NCBI RefSeq assembly: GCF_963676815.1
Contig: NZ_OY781365.1
Location: forward strand, 5,924,501 to 5,988,500
Reading direction: 5' to 3'
DNA length: 64,000 bases
Source: an uncultured Draconibacterium sp.
Lineage (GTDB): Bacteria; Bacteroidota; Bacteroidia; Bacteroidales; Prolixibacteraceae
Part shown: positions 8,517-17,705 of the stretch, in pieces
Layout: each line of letters opens with the position of its first letter
Numbering within the stretch: position 1 is the stretch's first letter
Notes under the pieces: model-generated
Seen by the model: only the letters and a program-made list of their open reading frames with translations
The model's database searches: none
Told to the model about the DNA's origin: nothing
Made by a program: the position numbers and the translations under genes

Positions 8517-11120
8517 CTAAAGGTCTATAGCATTTTCTCCTGCAGGTGTACCAAAATAAATATCAGCAAAACCACTATAGCGCTCAATTATCGCATCAAA
8601 ATCATTGTTATACAATTCGTTTGTTATATAAATTGAAAGTTTTGTTACGCCCGTTTCGCTGTGCAAATATTTTCGAAGCTGCACAAACAAAACCAAATCA
8701 TCATGCGTATTCTTTTTATTGGTTTTGTAATAATCCAATATTGTTGAATTTACCCAATCGCCGTTAACCCAATCACCATCCAGTTTAAACTGAAGTTGCG
8801 TTTCATTTACTCCCTGAAAATCGGCCTTTAAAGTTCTCAACGTGCGTTTAATTTCTGTAGGCAATTGACTTGCAGTGGTTACCATTCGGGTAAGTTTTTG
8901 CCGCACTATTTCCGGATGAGTTACAATTCGTTCTTTCAACAAATTCCATTTTGCCCACTTGTCGTTGAATTTTCCGTAATCGTCGTCTTTATTCACCGGG
9001 GCAATTTTGTTTTGCAGCGCCTCGTAAAATGCAGCGTTATATTTTTTCAAATCGCGGCAACGCATTGCATCGGCCCTAAAAACGAGGTTATTACGAAACA
9101 TTCCTTTATTGCTGTACGTGTAAATCGGATTCTGATAACTTAATGTTATATCGCGCAAACGAATAACGAAAGAATCCTCTTTAGCACGGGTAATCATAAA
9201 GCGTTTCTGACTCTCGTTAAAATCGAAAACCACTCCGCTACTAAAACGCGTATTCAATGCCTCTGTAATTGCATGTATTCGCCGCAAAAATATTTGCCTC
9301 AAAGGAATACGAATTATTGTGCCCCGGCTTCCCAGCAAGTTCTGTCCATTGATTCGATATTCAAGAATTTGCAGTACATATTCAGTGGGCATTATTTTAT
9401 TTCTGCTTTGTGTACCTTTTGTACTGCGGGCCAGGTTATTCAGGTATTTCAGCGAACTTATCCAGGGGTAAGTACATTCCATTAACGAACAACAATCGTG
9501 TTGTGCCAACTCTTCCAATACACGATAAGGAAGGAATAAATCAGCCACCACTTTGTTTTCAGCTGCCACCAGAAGAAAAGTTCCACCTTTCACAACTCCT
9601 CCCCGATGTTCCGTTTGCGGATGTTTTTTAAGAAACTGAGCGACCGGATTCTCTACATTATCAAGTTGGAGCACCCGACACGAAAAGTCAAGTCCATTTG
9701 CCCTTATCAAACTGTTAATTTGGTTTTCACATTCTTCGGCATCCAAACCTAAATGTCCTTCAATACGGAAGAAGTTATATTCATCAGTACTAAATTTTAA
9801 AGGACTCTGAATTTCAGGAACATTCTCCAGTTTGTCGATGGTATAACTGAGATTATAATTTTGTTTCAGATTTAACGTCTTTTCAAAACTCCATGCATTC
9901 AGGAACTTGTCATCCAGCTTATAATAATACGGAACAGCTCTGCAACCTAATTCTCCGTTAACCTGCGAAGGAGTGACACGAATAGACTCCTCACTTTCAG
10001 TTAAATTAACCTGGTAATTATTTAGCAAGTGCTGTGCTCTTGAAACAAGGCTTCTAATTTTGTTTCGGTTAAATTGTTCGGTAGCCGAAAGCGGTGATTT
10101 ATAAACCCGATGACGAAAAGTTTTGTAAAGCTCAGTTTCAATCAGTCGGCCAAGCAGCAAATGTTTTGGAAATGAATTGATGGCCGGTGAACATTCTACA
10201 TTTATATGCAAAAGCAGTTTTTTAATTTCGTTATACGTATCTATAAAATCGGACAGTAAATCATACCGATATTGAAAATCGACAAGTGAATTGATTTTAC
10301 TGAGATTAAGCTTTAATAACTGATCGATTTTTGATGACAAGGAAACAATACCAAATAACTCAAAAATGGTATCGAATCCATCTTTTAAATTAGAAATAAC
10401 CGCTTGCGAAAAGGCGTCTGAAAAGCGTTGGCGCAAAGCTGACTGACTGCTAACATTTTGAAGGTTGATGCGCGGAAGTTTTATTTCCGGCAGCTGTGTA
10501 TATAACTGGGTTATATTGTGCCATGTAAATATTGAATCGGACTTAACGATTTGCTCAGCACCTTTTTCGTTTACGATCAAAACCCGTAATTTCTGAACCT
10601 GGTTAATTCCTTGGTTATCACAATCGATACTGGTACACAAGTTCCCTCCATCTTCATACGATTCCAGGTAAAGCAGAACAACTTTATCTTCAAGTTTCAG
10701 GTTATTCAGCTTTACCCTGTTATTGCCACCTTCCGGAAAAATTTCCCACATATCAATCACTCCCGATTCTTCTCTGAAAGGTGTGTATTCTGCGTTTTCG
10801 TCGGTAAATTTTTTATAGTGAGTGTAAGGAACAAAACCTTCAATCAATTCCGATGCTTCTTTCAGTTGCAACAAATCTCCATCGGTTGTTATTCCAACTC
10901 CCTGTTCTATTTCAATTGTGCTGTCGTTGTTTGTTTCGTCTGATTGATTTACTTTAACCGAAAAACCGCAAACAATTCCAACGCCATGCAAAAAGACTTT
11001 TGCCAGCCTGTTCTGGTCGTCCAGATAAGTTACAAACTCGTTCAGCTGTTCAGCTGTTAATACCTGGTTTTCGACAAAAGTGTGGTAGCCGCTTGTTATT
11101 TTCGCTAATTTCGATTCCAT
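8517..11120 (-). CDS. Large unknown eCIS-operon protein (867 aa)
   Basis: I do not recognise a named domain. The N-terminal 60 residues (SGYHTFVENQVLTAEQLNEF, then LAKVFLHGVGIVCGF) have the look of a phage-tail or baseplate attachment segment. The middle (about 250-400) is helix-rich and the C-terminal third is mixed alpha/beta. It contains several Cys (for example CTSIDCD and HDCCSLMEC). It lies between the Afp12-like baseplate gene and the tape-measure region, where fibre or receptor-binding (Afp13-like) genes often sit, and no other fibre gene is present. A structural or adhesion role is inferred from position only. Confidence 0.7.
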   Translation of the reverse strand: MESKLAKITSGYHTFVENQVLTAEQLNEFVTYLDDQNRLAKVFLHGVGIVCGFSVKVNQSDETNNDSTIEIEQGVGITTDGDLLQLKEASELIEGFVPYTHYKKFTDENAEYTPFREESGVIDMWEIFPEGGNNRVKLNNLKLEDKVVLLYLESYEDGGNLCTSIDCDNQGINQVQKLRVLIVNEKGAEQIVKSDSIFTWHNITQLYTQLPEIKLPRINLQNVSSQSALRQRFSDAFSQAVISNLKDGFDTIFELFGIVSLSSKIDQLLKLNLSKINSLVDFQYRYDLLSDFIDTYNEIKKLLLHINVECSPAINSFPKHLLLGRLIETELYKTFRHRVYKSPLSATEQFNRNKIRSLVSRAQHLLNNYQVNLTESEESIRVTPSQVNGELGCRAVPYYYKLDDKFLNAWSFEKTLNLKQNYNLSYTIDKLENVPEIQSPLKFSTDEYNFFRIEGHLGLDAEECENQINSLIRANGLDFSCRVLQLDNVENPVAQFLKKHPQTEHRGGVVKGGTFLLVAAENKVVADLFLPYRVLEELAQHDCCSLMECTYPWISSLKYLNNLARSTKGTQSRNKIMPTEYVLQILEYRINGQNLLGSRGTIIRIPLRQIFLRRIHAITEALNTRFSSGVVFDFNESQKRFMITRAKEDSFVIRLRDITLSYQNPIYTYSNKGMFRNNLVFRADAMRCRDLKKYNAAFYEALQNKIAPVNKDDDYGKFNDKWAKWNLLKERIVTHPEIVRQKLTRMVTTASQLPTEIKRTLRTLKADFQGVNETQLQFKLDGDWVNGDWVNSTILDYYKTNKKNTHDDLVLFVQLRKYLHSETGVTKLSIYITNELYNNDFDAIIERYSGFADIYFGTPAGENAIDL

Positions 11121-11130
11121 CGCTTTTCAA

Positions 11131-13893
11131 TTAAAGGTTTCCAATATTTGTGCGTCCTAAAACAATTTTACCTCCCAGCAAGTCCGCATCATCGTCGCAA
11201 TCAATAAGTCTTCCGGTCGGGTATATCGTATTCAGTTCAGTAAGTATCGCAATCAAATTTTTTAGTTTCGTTTCATCTTGTTCTTGCCCCGAATTTGTTT
11301 TTGCCAGTAAAAATTCTTGATAAGCCTTTTCAAACTGTATCATTTCATTTTCCTCATCCGGAACCAATTTATCACGCTCACCAATCCAGCAAATGCGTGC
11401 AAGTACGTGCGCAGGTAATTCTTTCCGAATCAGTTCTTCCATAAATTTTCTGAAATCCATATTGCGGAAGCGGTGGGTCCACCCCGGTAACACAACTGTT
11501 ACCCGATATGAATAGGGATCAATGGGCTCGCAGCTGGTACATTGTTTTGTACAAACGGGCATAAATTGGTTTTGTAATCCCGCCTCACTGGTTACATCTG
11601 GGCGCAACAAAATGTGCTCTACAATGAACATGCCCTCTTCGATAAATTCCTGAGTGAAAAATTCAATCATTTCCAGTATTGCAGCTTTCAGCTCTTCAGA
11701 AGTTTCGTAGTACAAAAACTGGCGGGCAATAATCCGGTCGGTGCTGTTCGGATCTGCATTTGTATTTATCACATCGAACGAATATTTTCCGGTTGGCGAC
11801 ACCTGTATCTCAAAATTACCCACTTCTTTTTCATCAGCAACACCTTCGGCAAATCCTTTTTCAATTGTTTCGGGGCGGGTTTCAACTATTTTTACAACCG
11901 TTTGATAGAGCTCGTCTTCGGCAAAAGCACGCGTGTTATATTCTTCGGTTGACGATAAAAAATACACGCCGTCGTTGTTCTTCACATGCCAGCGAAATAC
12001 TTCTTTGCCTTCGGAATTGGTAAGTTTGTAGGTTTCGATAAAGGAAGGAGAAAGATTGCGGCGTTTAAAATTACGAATGCCGCTTAAGCGTGCGATGCGT
12101 TTTTGCGCACCGGCTACATTTTCAGTATTCCAGATTTCTTCGGGCGCTCTTTCAAAATAGTTAAAAGCACTTCCGCGCCAGTTGCTTATTCCTTTGTTAT
12201 TCGCACTTCCATCGGTATTTTTAATTTCGCTATATTCTGATAAAAAAACTTCTTTGGCATTTATAATGGCTTCATCAGCGTATGAGCCATAAATCTCTTT
12301 CATTAAAAAGGAGTATCTGCTGAATTTCTCGGCAAAACGAGCAATTAAATGATCCAATAGTTCATTCTTTCGGGTGATGTTATCGTCAAGTTCTGATAAT
12401 AGATTTTGTGCCAATGCTTCATCGTCTGAAAGCGGATAATCTGTAACCAGATCGGCAAAATCTTCCAGGTCTTTTACAGCTTGTGTAAAATAAGTTTTCG
12501 CCAGCCTGGTATCTACTGAAAGCAGATCTTTCACTTTATCGAGGTGGGCAAAATAAGTGGCAAAAGCCTGATCGAAAAACAACAAATAGCCTTTTAATTG
12601 CTTGGCCTGCGCTTTACGTGCTTCCGTAGCCCGCGATGGCAACCCAACATCGCCTATTCCGTAAGTCTCCGGAAAATCATTCTGAATTGTGGTAGTTTCT
12701 CCAACATCGCGAAAACTTCCTTTCGGTACTTCCAGCTCCATTCCAATTTTTGCCAATGACTGTTTCTCTGCTTCATCGATGTCTAGTTGCTGTATGTATC
12801 CCTTCACTTTCTTACTGTTCACATTTAGCGGAAGTACATCTTTATAATAGCTAAATGCACTGCTATCACAGCGTTTGGGCTTCATTTCTGGCCGTACACA
12901 AATCAACCATACATCGTTTTTATTTTCCGCATCAAGGCAATCATTAATCGAAATATCTTTAATGACTTTTACTCCCTCAATTTTCATAATCAGCTGTATC
13001 AAATCAGACAAGCGGACTTCTGTTCTGAGCTGCGCGTTTTCAAGCTCTTCCTCATCTATAAAACCATTTGAAAGTGTCGGGCCTTTAAAAATCTGATCAG
13101 TAGAATAACCTTTATCCAACATTTGCTGAAGCGAATAAAACTTAAGGCTGGGAGAGAAATAATTATCGATGGCGCGCAATACTTTCGCGTGAACCAACTC
13201 TTCATCGGTTTCCGTTTCTACTTCAATGCTGGCACAAACTTCAATAGCATGTGTTTCCACTTCTGCAACATCAATCAAATCTTCACAGAGGTTTCTGTTT
13301 TCGTGGTAACGCGAAAAGATCAATTCTTTGATGCGAGTTATTTCAGCATCTTTATCAGCTTTGTATGGAAACTCAGAATCATCTAATTCATCAAAATCCA
13401 CCTTGAGTTTGTACAATCCATTTAGTTGAAAATCTCTTCGCAGTTCATCATCAACAGTATTAAAATCGTTGGGATTATACGACAAGAGATCATTTTTACA
13501 ATCGACATAAACCGTTTTCTCATATTTGCTAAGCCAGCAGTTTTTAACCCCGTCAATATCTATAAACAATTTGCGGTAATCGTTCTCAGTAACCGGTTTC
13601 GACGGTAAAATTTGTAATGCATTAAAAAACTGATTTTCTGTTGATTTTGCGCCGTCGGCTGGTGCTAAAATATCTTCAATAGGCAATGAAATGCGAGCGC
13701 CAATATCGGTAATCGCATAACACAACATTTCAAGAGTTGTTATTCCCGGATCGTGCGAATTGTAATCGGTCCAAATGTTGCCTGCCAACTTCTCGATATA
13801 CTCCAGTCCTTTTTCTTTCAGAAACTGATAATCCAGGTCGTTTCCCGAATTCACTTCTTTCGGTATGGTAATATGTTTGTTTATTTCTGACAT
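11131..13893 (-). CDS. eCIS baseplate protein (Afp12-like)
   Basis: A 920-aa protein. The N-terminus has the conserved GLEYIEKLAGNIWTDYNSHD / PGITTLEMLCYAITDIGARI block seen in Afp12/Pvc12-type baseplate wedge components. The C-terminus contains HILLRPDVTS, a CTKQCTSCEP cysteine cluster and VVLPGWTHRFRN. It would pair with the Afp11-like protein to form the wedges that hold the spike and trigger sheath contraction. Its start overlaps the end of the upstream Afp11-like gene by 13 bp, which implies translational coupling. Confidence 0.88.
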   Translation of the reverse strand: MSEINKHITIPKEVNSGNDLDYQFLKEKGLEYIEKLAGNIWTDYNSHDPGITTLEMLCYAITDIGARISLPIEDILAPADGAKSTENQFFNALQILPSKPVTENDYRKLFIDIDGVKNCWLSKYEKTVYVDCKNDLLSYNPNDFNTVDDELRRDFQLNGLYKLKVDFDELDDSEFPYKADKDAEITRIKELIFSRYHENRNLCEDLIDVAEVETHAIEVCASIEVETETDEELVHAKVLRAIDNYFSPSLKFYSLQQMLDKGYSTDQIFKGPTLSNGFIDEEELENAQLRTEVRLSDLIQLIMKIEGVKVIKDISINDCLDAENKNDVWLICVRPEMKPKRCDSSAFSYYKDVLPLNVNSKKVKGYIQQLDIDEAEKQSLAKIGMELEVPKGSFRDVGETTTIQNDFPETYGIGDVGLPSRATEARKAQAKQLKGYLLFFDQAFATYFAHLDKVKDLLSVDTRLAKTYFTQAVKDLEDFADLVTDYPLSDDEALAQNLLSELDDNITRKNELLDHLIARFAEKFSRYSFLMKEIYGSYADEAIINAKEVFLSEYSEIKNTDGSANNKGISNWRGSAFNYFERAPEEIWNTENVAGAQKRIARLSGIRNFKRRNLSPSFIETYKLTNSEGKEVFRWHVKNNDGVYFLSSTEEYNTRAFAEDELYQTVVKIVETRPETIEKGFAEGVADEKEVGNFEIQVSPTGKYSFDVINTNADPNSTDRIIARQFLYYETSEELKAAILEMIEFFTQEFIEEGMFIVEHILLRPDVTSEAGLQNQFMPVCTKQCTSCEPIDPYSYRVTVVLPGWTHRFRNMDFRKFMEELIRKELPAHVLARICWIGERDKLVPDEENEMIQFEKAYQEFLLAKTNSGQEQDETKLKNLIAILTELNTIYPTGRLIDCDDDADLLGGKIVLGRTNIGNL

Positions 13894-16800
13894 ATTTCTG
13901 CAGGTTCAATAGCTGTTTCCAAACAATCATTTTCCGCATCGTTTATACTGTGCGCTTTGGTCGAAACCAATATCACTTCGGGGCTCGATGGCGCTGCAAC
14001 ATTCACTTCCTGTTCTACCTCGCTACCTGTATTTTTTTGAAACAACCTTACATTGCTTACAAAGTCGACATAATCAAGCTGCTCTGCATAGTTTATTATC
14101 AAACTTTGATGTAGTATTTGGCCAAACTTTATAGGCGCAGTGCGATCGAAAGCCCAGGGCGAAAGAAAGCGTGTGATGTCGTCGTTCAATACTGTTTTGT
14201 AATAAACATTATCGTATCCTTTGTGGAATTTCACTTTCAAATAAATCCGCACTTCTTCATATTCCGGATTAATTACCCGTGTTTGAATCAGTTTCGAATT
14301 ATGCTTTTTAAGAAATGTTTGAATTCTTGCCAAGGTAGCTTTGCTCACCCGTGGCTTATAAATATCAAAAACATTTTTATTAACGATGTCAGGAATTACA
14401 ACCAGCACTACACTTCCCGGAGCAAGATATTTCATTTGCCGTTTACTGTCGACCACTTTTGTACAGGTGTGTGATAAACATTTTGCTTTATGAATTTCAG
14501 GGAAATTTTGCAACACCAGATGCTCGTAATCCCAAACTGTTATCGCCCGGTTTTTATGTCGTAGCCGCTCGCTGACCCTGCGATAATAAGCTTCATCACT
14601 TTCTGCTTGTTTACCACCAAACGAGTTGTAAGGCTGAGTAATTCCTTTCACTTTAGGAATACGATTCAACATCTTTGAAATTGTTTCAGCAGGTAATCCT
14701 TCACCTAAATGTTGAAGGTTATTTTGGTTGTTATAAAACTTAGCCTGAACAGCCTGAGCGTGAATGCCGATAACTTTTGAAACAGCGTTGTAATTTTTAT
14801 GAATGCGGGCACGCAACCATGTTAAACCACCAGGCAGCAAGGTATTATCGCTGTTTGCTTCTTTTGGCAAACTGAATTTCAGTATTCCTGATTTTAGCAG
14901 GTTTTCGGTGTTGTTAGTAATAATTGCTGTTGAATCTAATGACCGCCAACTGTTTGAACAAAGCACATCCCATTCCACATGTTGTTTTCCAACAAACGAC
15001 TCAACCTCAGGATTTTCACTACCTTCCAATACCTGTATTAAAAGCGAAATTATTTGTTGCGGCTCAGCATTCTGAAGCCCAATATATAAGTTGCCGCCTT
15101 TGCAATACTCAGGCACTACAAACAACTCTGAATTTTCATCTGTTGGCAACAAAATTTCACTTTGTCCGAATGGATGTTCGTGGAAAAGCTGAAAGCTGTT
15201 ATTATAATTTTGGCCTCCCGGGTTAAAAGTTGCCCATGCCGAATACTCCATACTGATCTGCTCTACAAATGGCGTATATGGCTCGTTAGGAATCGACGCA
15301 TTTTCATCGGTTATTGACAGTGCGTAGAGCCGCGGAAACATTTCGTGTAAAAATGATTCATTCAACGATAAACGAATCGGTCCGGCAGTATTATACTCGT
15401 TGGCGTTTGGTATCGAGAATTCGGCATAACAAACATCAGAATTTCTGTTAAACAAACGAATAGTTTGTGGCTCATCAATCGATTGCCAAACGCTATTCTC
15501 AAAGATCTCAATCCCGGCTGTAAAAAATCCATCGCCATTTACAATTAAGTCAGATTTCTTTTTGAGGCCATAAAACTGTGCTACTTTACTCTTCGATAAA
15601 TCCTTACTCCACTCATTTTTATATGCATCATACCAATCTTTAAAATTGTCGGGTACGTTTTTCCATTCCAGATATACTTTTAAATTGTTCCAATTTTTTC
15701 TGAATAATTGGGGATAATCAATATAAAATTTTGATTTCTCTACCGGCCTGACGCCAAAAGGATAAAATGGTTTTTGTGCATTTAATACGCCTACGTCGTT
15801 TTGTATTAAAGGATTTTTAATTCCACGCACATTTACTTTCAGCTCAATTTTAGTAATGTTCTGAGCCAACAAATTGCGATACAAACGATGCCCTTTTTTG
15901 TGTTCAGTTTTTATTAGGAAGCGCGAAACCGGCTGCGAAGTATTAAAATTTTCTCCGTGTATTTTAGCCTTGTAAGCTACCAACGCCTTTTCATCAGCAG
16001 GAATTTGAAATGCAATGTTTAGATACTTACGGTTGCTTTCCGACTGTGAGGCAAACTCTGGCGTATTTACAATTTTAAAAGGACCAAGCCAGTCATTTTC
16101 CCCGGTACAGTATATTTCAAGATTTTCTTCTAAATCTTCGAAAGTAATACTTTGCGAAAGTGCTTTTGAAAAACTTAAACGCACCTGTACTGTTCTAACG
16201 CCTTCCTGCAATTGCAAAATTTCTCCGGCCAATGCAAACCCAATTTTAGCATCGGGCAGTTCAGGATATTCGTTTATGGCAGATTTCCCTTCCTCTTCAT
16301 AATAACCAAACGGCCACCACTTTACTTCCTTATCAGGGAAATCTTCACCATTACCATCAAAAGAATTGGCTACGGTGGCAGCTTTTAGCTTACTATTAAA
16401 GTGATCGTTGAATACACTTTTCAGACTGGCAACTTTTGTTTGGTTAGCAACCAATGTGTCGGTTGTTTTATAAATCAGTTTTTTCCCATTTGCATCTTTT
16501 CCTCCGTCGAGCTGGGTATCGTTTCCGATATTTTCGGCGACAGCATTTTTTGCCAGTTCAAAAACAACATGTACTTTATCAGGTGTTATTTTCTGTTTTT
16601 CTATTTGCAATATCCGGGCAAAATAGAAATCGAGGTGTCGTTTTGTAAGTTTATTAAAGCGCTGTTTTGTGTGTTCAAGCAGTTTAATAAAAGTTATAAA
16701 TAATGCCAGGTGCGGAGTAACTGCACCATCTTTTTCCAGTTCCGAAAGAAATTCTTTCAGCTCGGTTTTTGACTTAAAAAAGTCTTGCCAGTTTCCATCC

Positions 16801-16985
16801 GGAGCAGTAGAATTTTTCGTATCAAAATAATTCACATGAGAAGCAAAATTATACGCAAATTCCATCCATTGCTCCAAACCAAAATCATTCAGTTTTAATG
16901 CCTCCGGATTCAGCGAATCTATAAACCGCTCCTGTTGCTCAGTTCCTTCACGCGATAATAATATGTCTTTGCCACATTTTGCCAT
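13881..16985 (-). CDS. eCIS baseplate J-like protein (Afp11-like)
   Basis: A 1034-aa baseplate wedge protein. The C-terminal region is diagnostic: YYRRVSERLRHKNRAITVWDYE followed by LVLQNFPEIHKAKCLSHT (in two parts), then a PGSVVLVVIPD segment, as in baseplate J/gp6-like proteins. The N-terminal half is diverged and species-specific. It starts 11 bp after the gp25 gene and overlaps the Afp12-like gene by 13 bp. Wedge function is established for the family; the details here are inferred. Confidence 0.88.
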   Translation of the reverse strand: MAKCGKDILLSREGTEQQERFIDSLNPEALKLNDFGLEQWMEFAYNFASHVNYFDTKNSTAPDGNWQDFFKSKTELKEFLSELEKDGAVTPHLALFITFIKLLEHTKQRFNKLTKRHLDFYFARILQIEKQKITPDKVHVVFELAKNAVAENIGNDTQLDGGKDANGKKLIYKTTDTLVANQTKVASLKSVFNDHFNSKLKAATVANSFDGNGEDFPDKEVKWWPFGYYEEEGKSAINEYPELPDAKIGFALAGEILQLQEGVRTVQVRLSFSKALSQSITFEDLEENLEIYCTGENDWLGPFKIVNTPEFASQSESNRKYLNIAFQIPADEKALVAYKAKIHGENFNTSQPVSRFLIKTEHKKGHRLYRNLLAQNITKIELKVNVRGIKNPLIQNDVGVLNAQKPFYPFGVRPVEKSKFYIDYPQLFRKNWNNLKVYLEWKNVPDNFKDWYDAYKNEWSKDLSKSKVAQFYGLKKKSDLIVNGDGFFTAGIEIFENSVWQSIDEPQTIRLFNRNSDVCYAEFSIPNANEYNTAGPIRLSLNESFLHEMFPRLYALSITDENASIPNEPYTPFVEQISMEYSAWATFNPGGQNYNNSFQLFHEHPFGQSEILLPTDENSELFVVPEYCKGGNLYIGLQNAEPQQIISLLIQVLEGSENPEVESFVGKQHVEWDVLCSNSWRSLDSTAIITNNTENLLKSGILKFSLPKEANSDNTLLPGGLTWLRARIHKNYNAVSKVIGIHAQAVQAKFYNNQNNLQHLGEGLPAETISKMLNRIPKVKGITQPYNSFGGKQAESDEAYYRRVSERLRHKNRAITVWDYEHLVLQNFPEIHKAKCLSHTCTKVVDSKRQMKYLAPGSVVLVVIPDIVNKNVFDIYKPRVSKATLARIQTFLKKHNSKLIQTRVINPEYEEVRIYLKVKFHKGYDNVYYKTVLNDDITRFLSPWAFDRTAPIKFGQILHQSLIINYAEQLDYVDFVSNVRLFQKNTGSEVEQEVNVAAPSSPEVILVSTKAHSINDAENDCLETAIEPAEICQK

Positions 16986-16996
16986 GTATTATCATT

Positions 16997-17407
16997 TTAA
17001 ATTTCGGTGCCTTCGCCTTTGTAAAATGGGAATACCATATTTTTTCTCGAGTTTGTTGCCCGAACAATGTATTCGATATTGATCAGCAATTCTCCGTTCA
17101 ATTCATAGGTTTCATCGATGCTGATCTTCCGGGCATCAATCCGTGGTTCATGATAAAGAATTGCAGTTTGTATTAAATCAATCACATATGTTTTTACGGT
17201 AACATTCAGTGGTTTAAACAACAGCTCATCAAGATTACATCCGTAATCGGGAACCATGATACGTTCTCCTAAACGAGTTGATAGCAAGATTTCAAGGCTG
17301 CTTTTTATGTCCTCTTCATCCCGAAGCATTTTCACTCCTTTCGTTACTTTCGTAAATTCAGGCGGGAAACTCCATCCTGTTCCTAAAAATGAGTTGTATG
17401 TTGTCAT
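16997..17407 (-). CDS. gp25/GPW-type baseplate protein (Afp9-like)
   Basis: A 136-aa protein of the gp25-like lysozyme-fold family, the baseplate component that nucleates sheath polymerisation. The conserved LLSTRLGERIMVPDYGCNLD block and the EPRID motif (about residues 90-94) are both present. The length is normal for the family. It lies 3 bp after the PAAR gene. It lacks features of an active lysozyme, as expected for this structural family. Confidence 0.93.
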   Translation of the reverse strand: MTTYNSFLGTGWSFPPEFTKVTKGVKMLRDEEDIKSSLEILLSTRLGERIMVPDYGCNLDELLFKPLNVTVKTYVIDLIQTAILYHEPRIDARKISIDETYELNGELLINIEYIVRATNSRKNMVFPFYKGEGTEI

Positions 17408-17410
17408 ATT

Positions 17411-17704
17411 TTAACCTCCAATATTTACTGTTGTACACCCGATAGCAATCATTCCTCCGTGCACTGTTAAATCTCCCATTCGCGCGGCTGGTTTACCACC
17501 AATCATTACCGTAGCAGAGCCCACAGCAATTGTATCAGGCGGGCCACTGCAAGTAGCCATATCGCCAACAACGGCTGCCGGTACGCCTTCAATTAAAACC
17601 GTTGGTTCTCCCGGACCAATTACCGGTCCGCCAATATGCGGCGACGCATTCGAATTTAGCATCGGACAGGTATGAAAATCGTTTATTCGTGCTGCAAGTG
17701 GCAT
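17411..17704 (-). CDS. PAAR-domain spike tip (Afp10-like)
   Basis: A 97-aa PAAR protein that would sharpen the tip of the VgrG-like spike. It shows the repeated glycine-rich pattern (GGPVIGPGEPTVLIEG, VGDMATCSGPP, GGKPAARMGD) and His/Cys residues (His11, Cys13, a later Cys and His) of the kind that hold the tip metal ion. No C-terminal toxin extension is present, so cargo is not delivered by PAAR fusion here. It lies 1 bp downstream of the spike gene. Confidence 0.95.
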   Translation of the reverse strand: MPLAARINDFHTCPMLNSNASPHIGGPVIGPGEPTVLIEGVPAAVVGDMATCSGPPDTIAVGSATVMIGGKPAARMGDLTVHGGMIAIGCTTVNIGG

Positions 17705-17705
17705 A

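Noticed and set aside
11614..16703. Numerous plus-strand ORFs of 60-120 codons opposite the baseplate genes
   Set aside because: They are antisense shadows of the Afp11- and Afp12-like genes, without independent coding signs.
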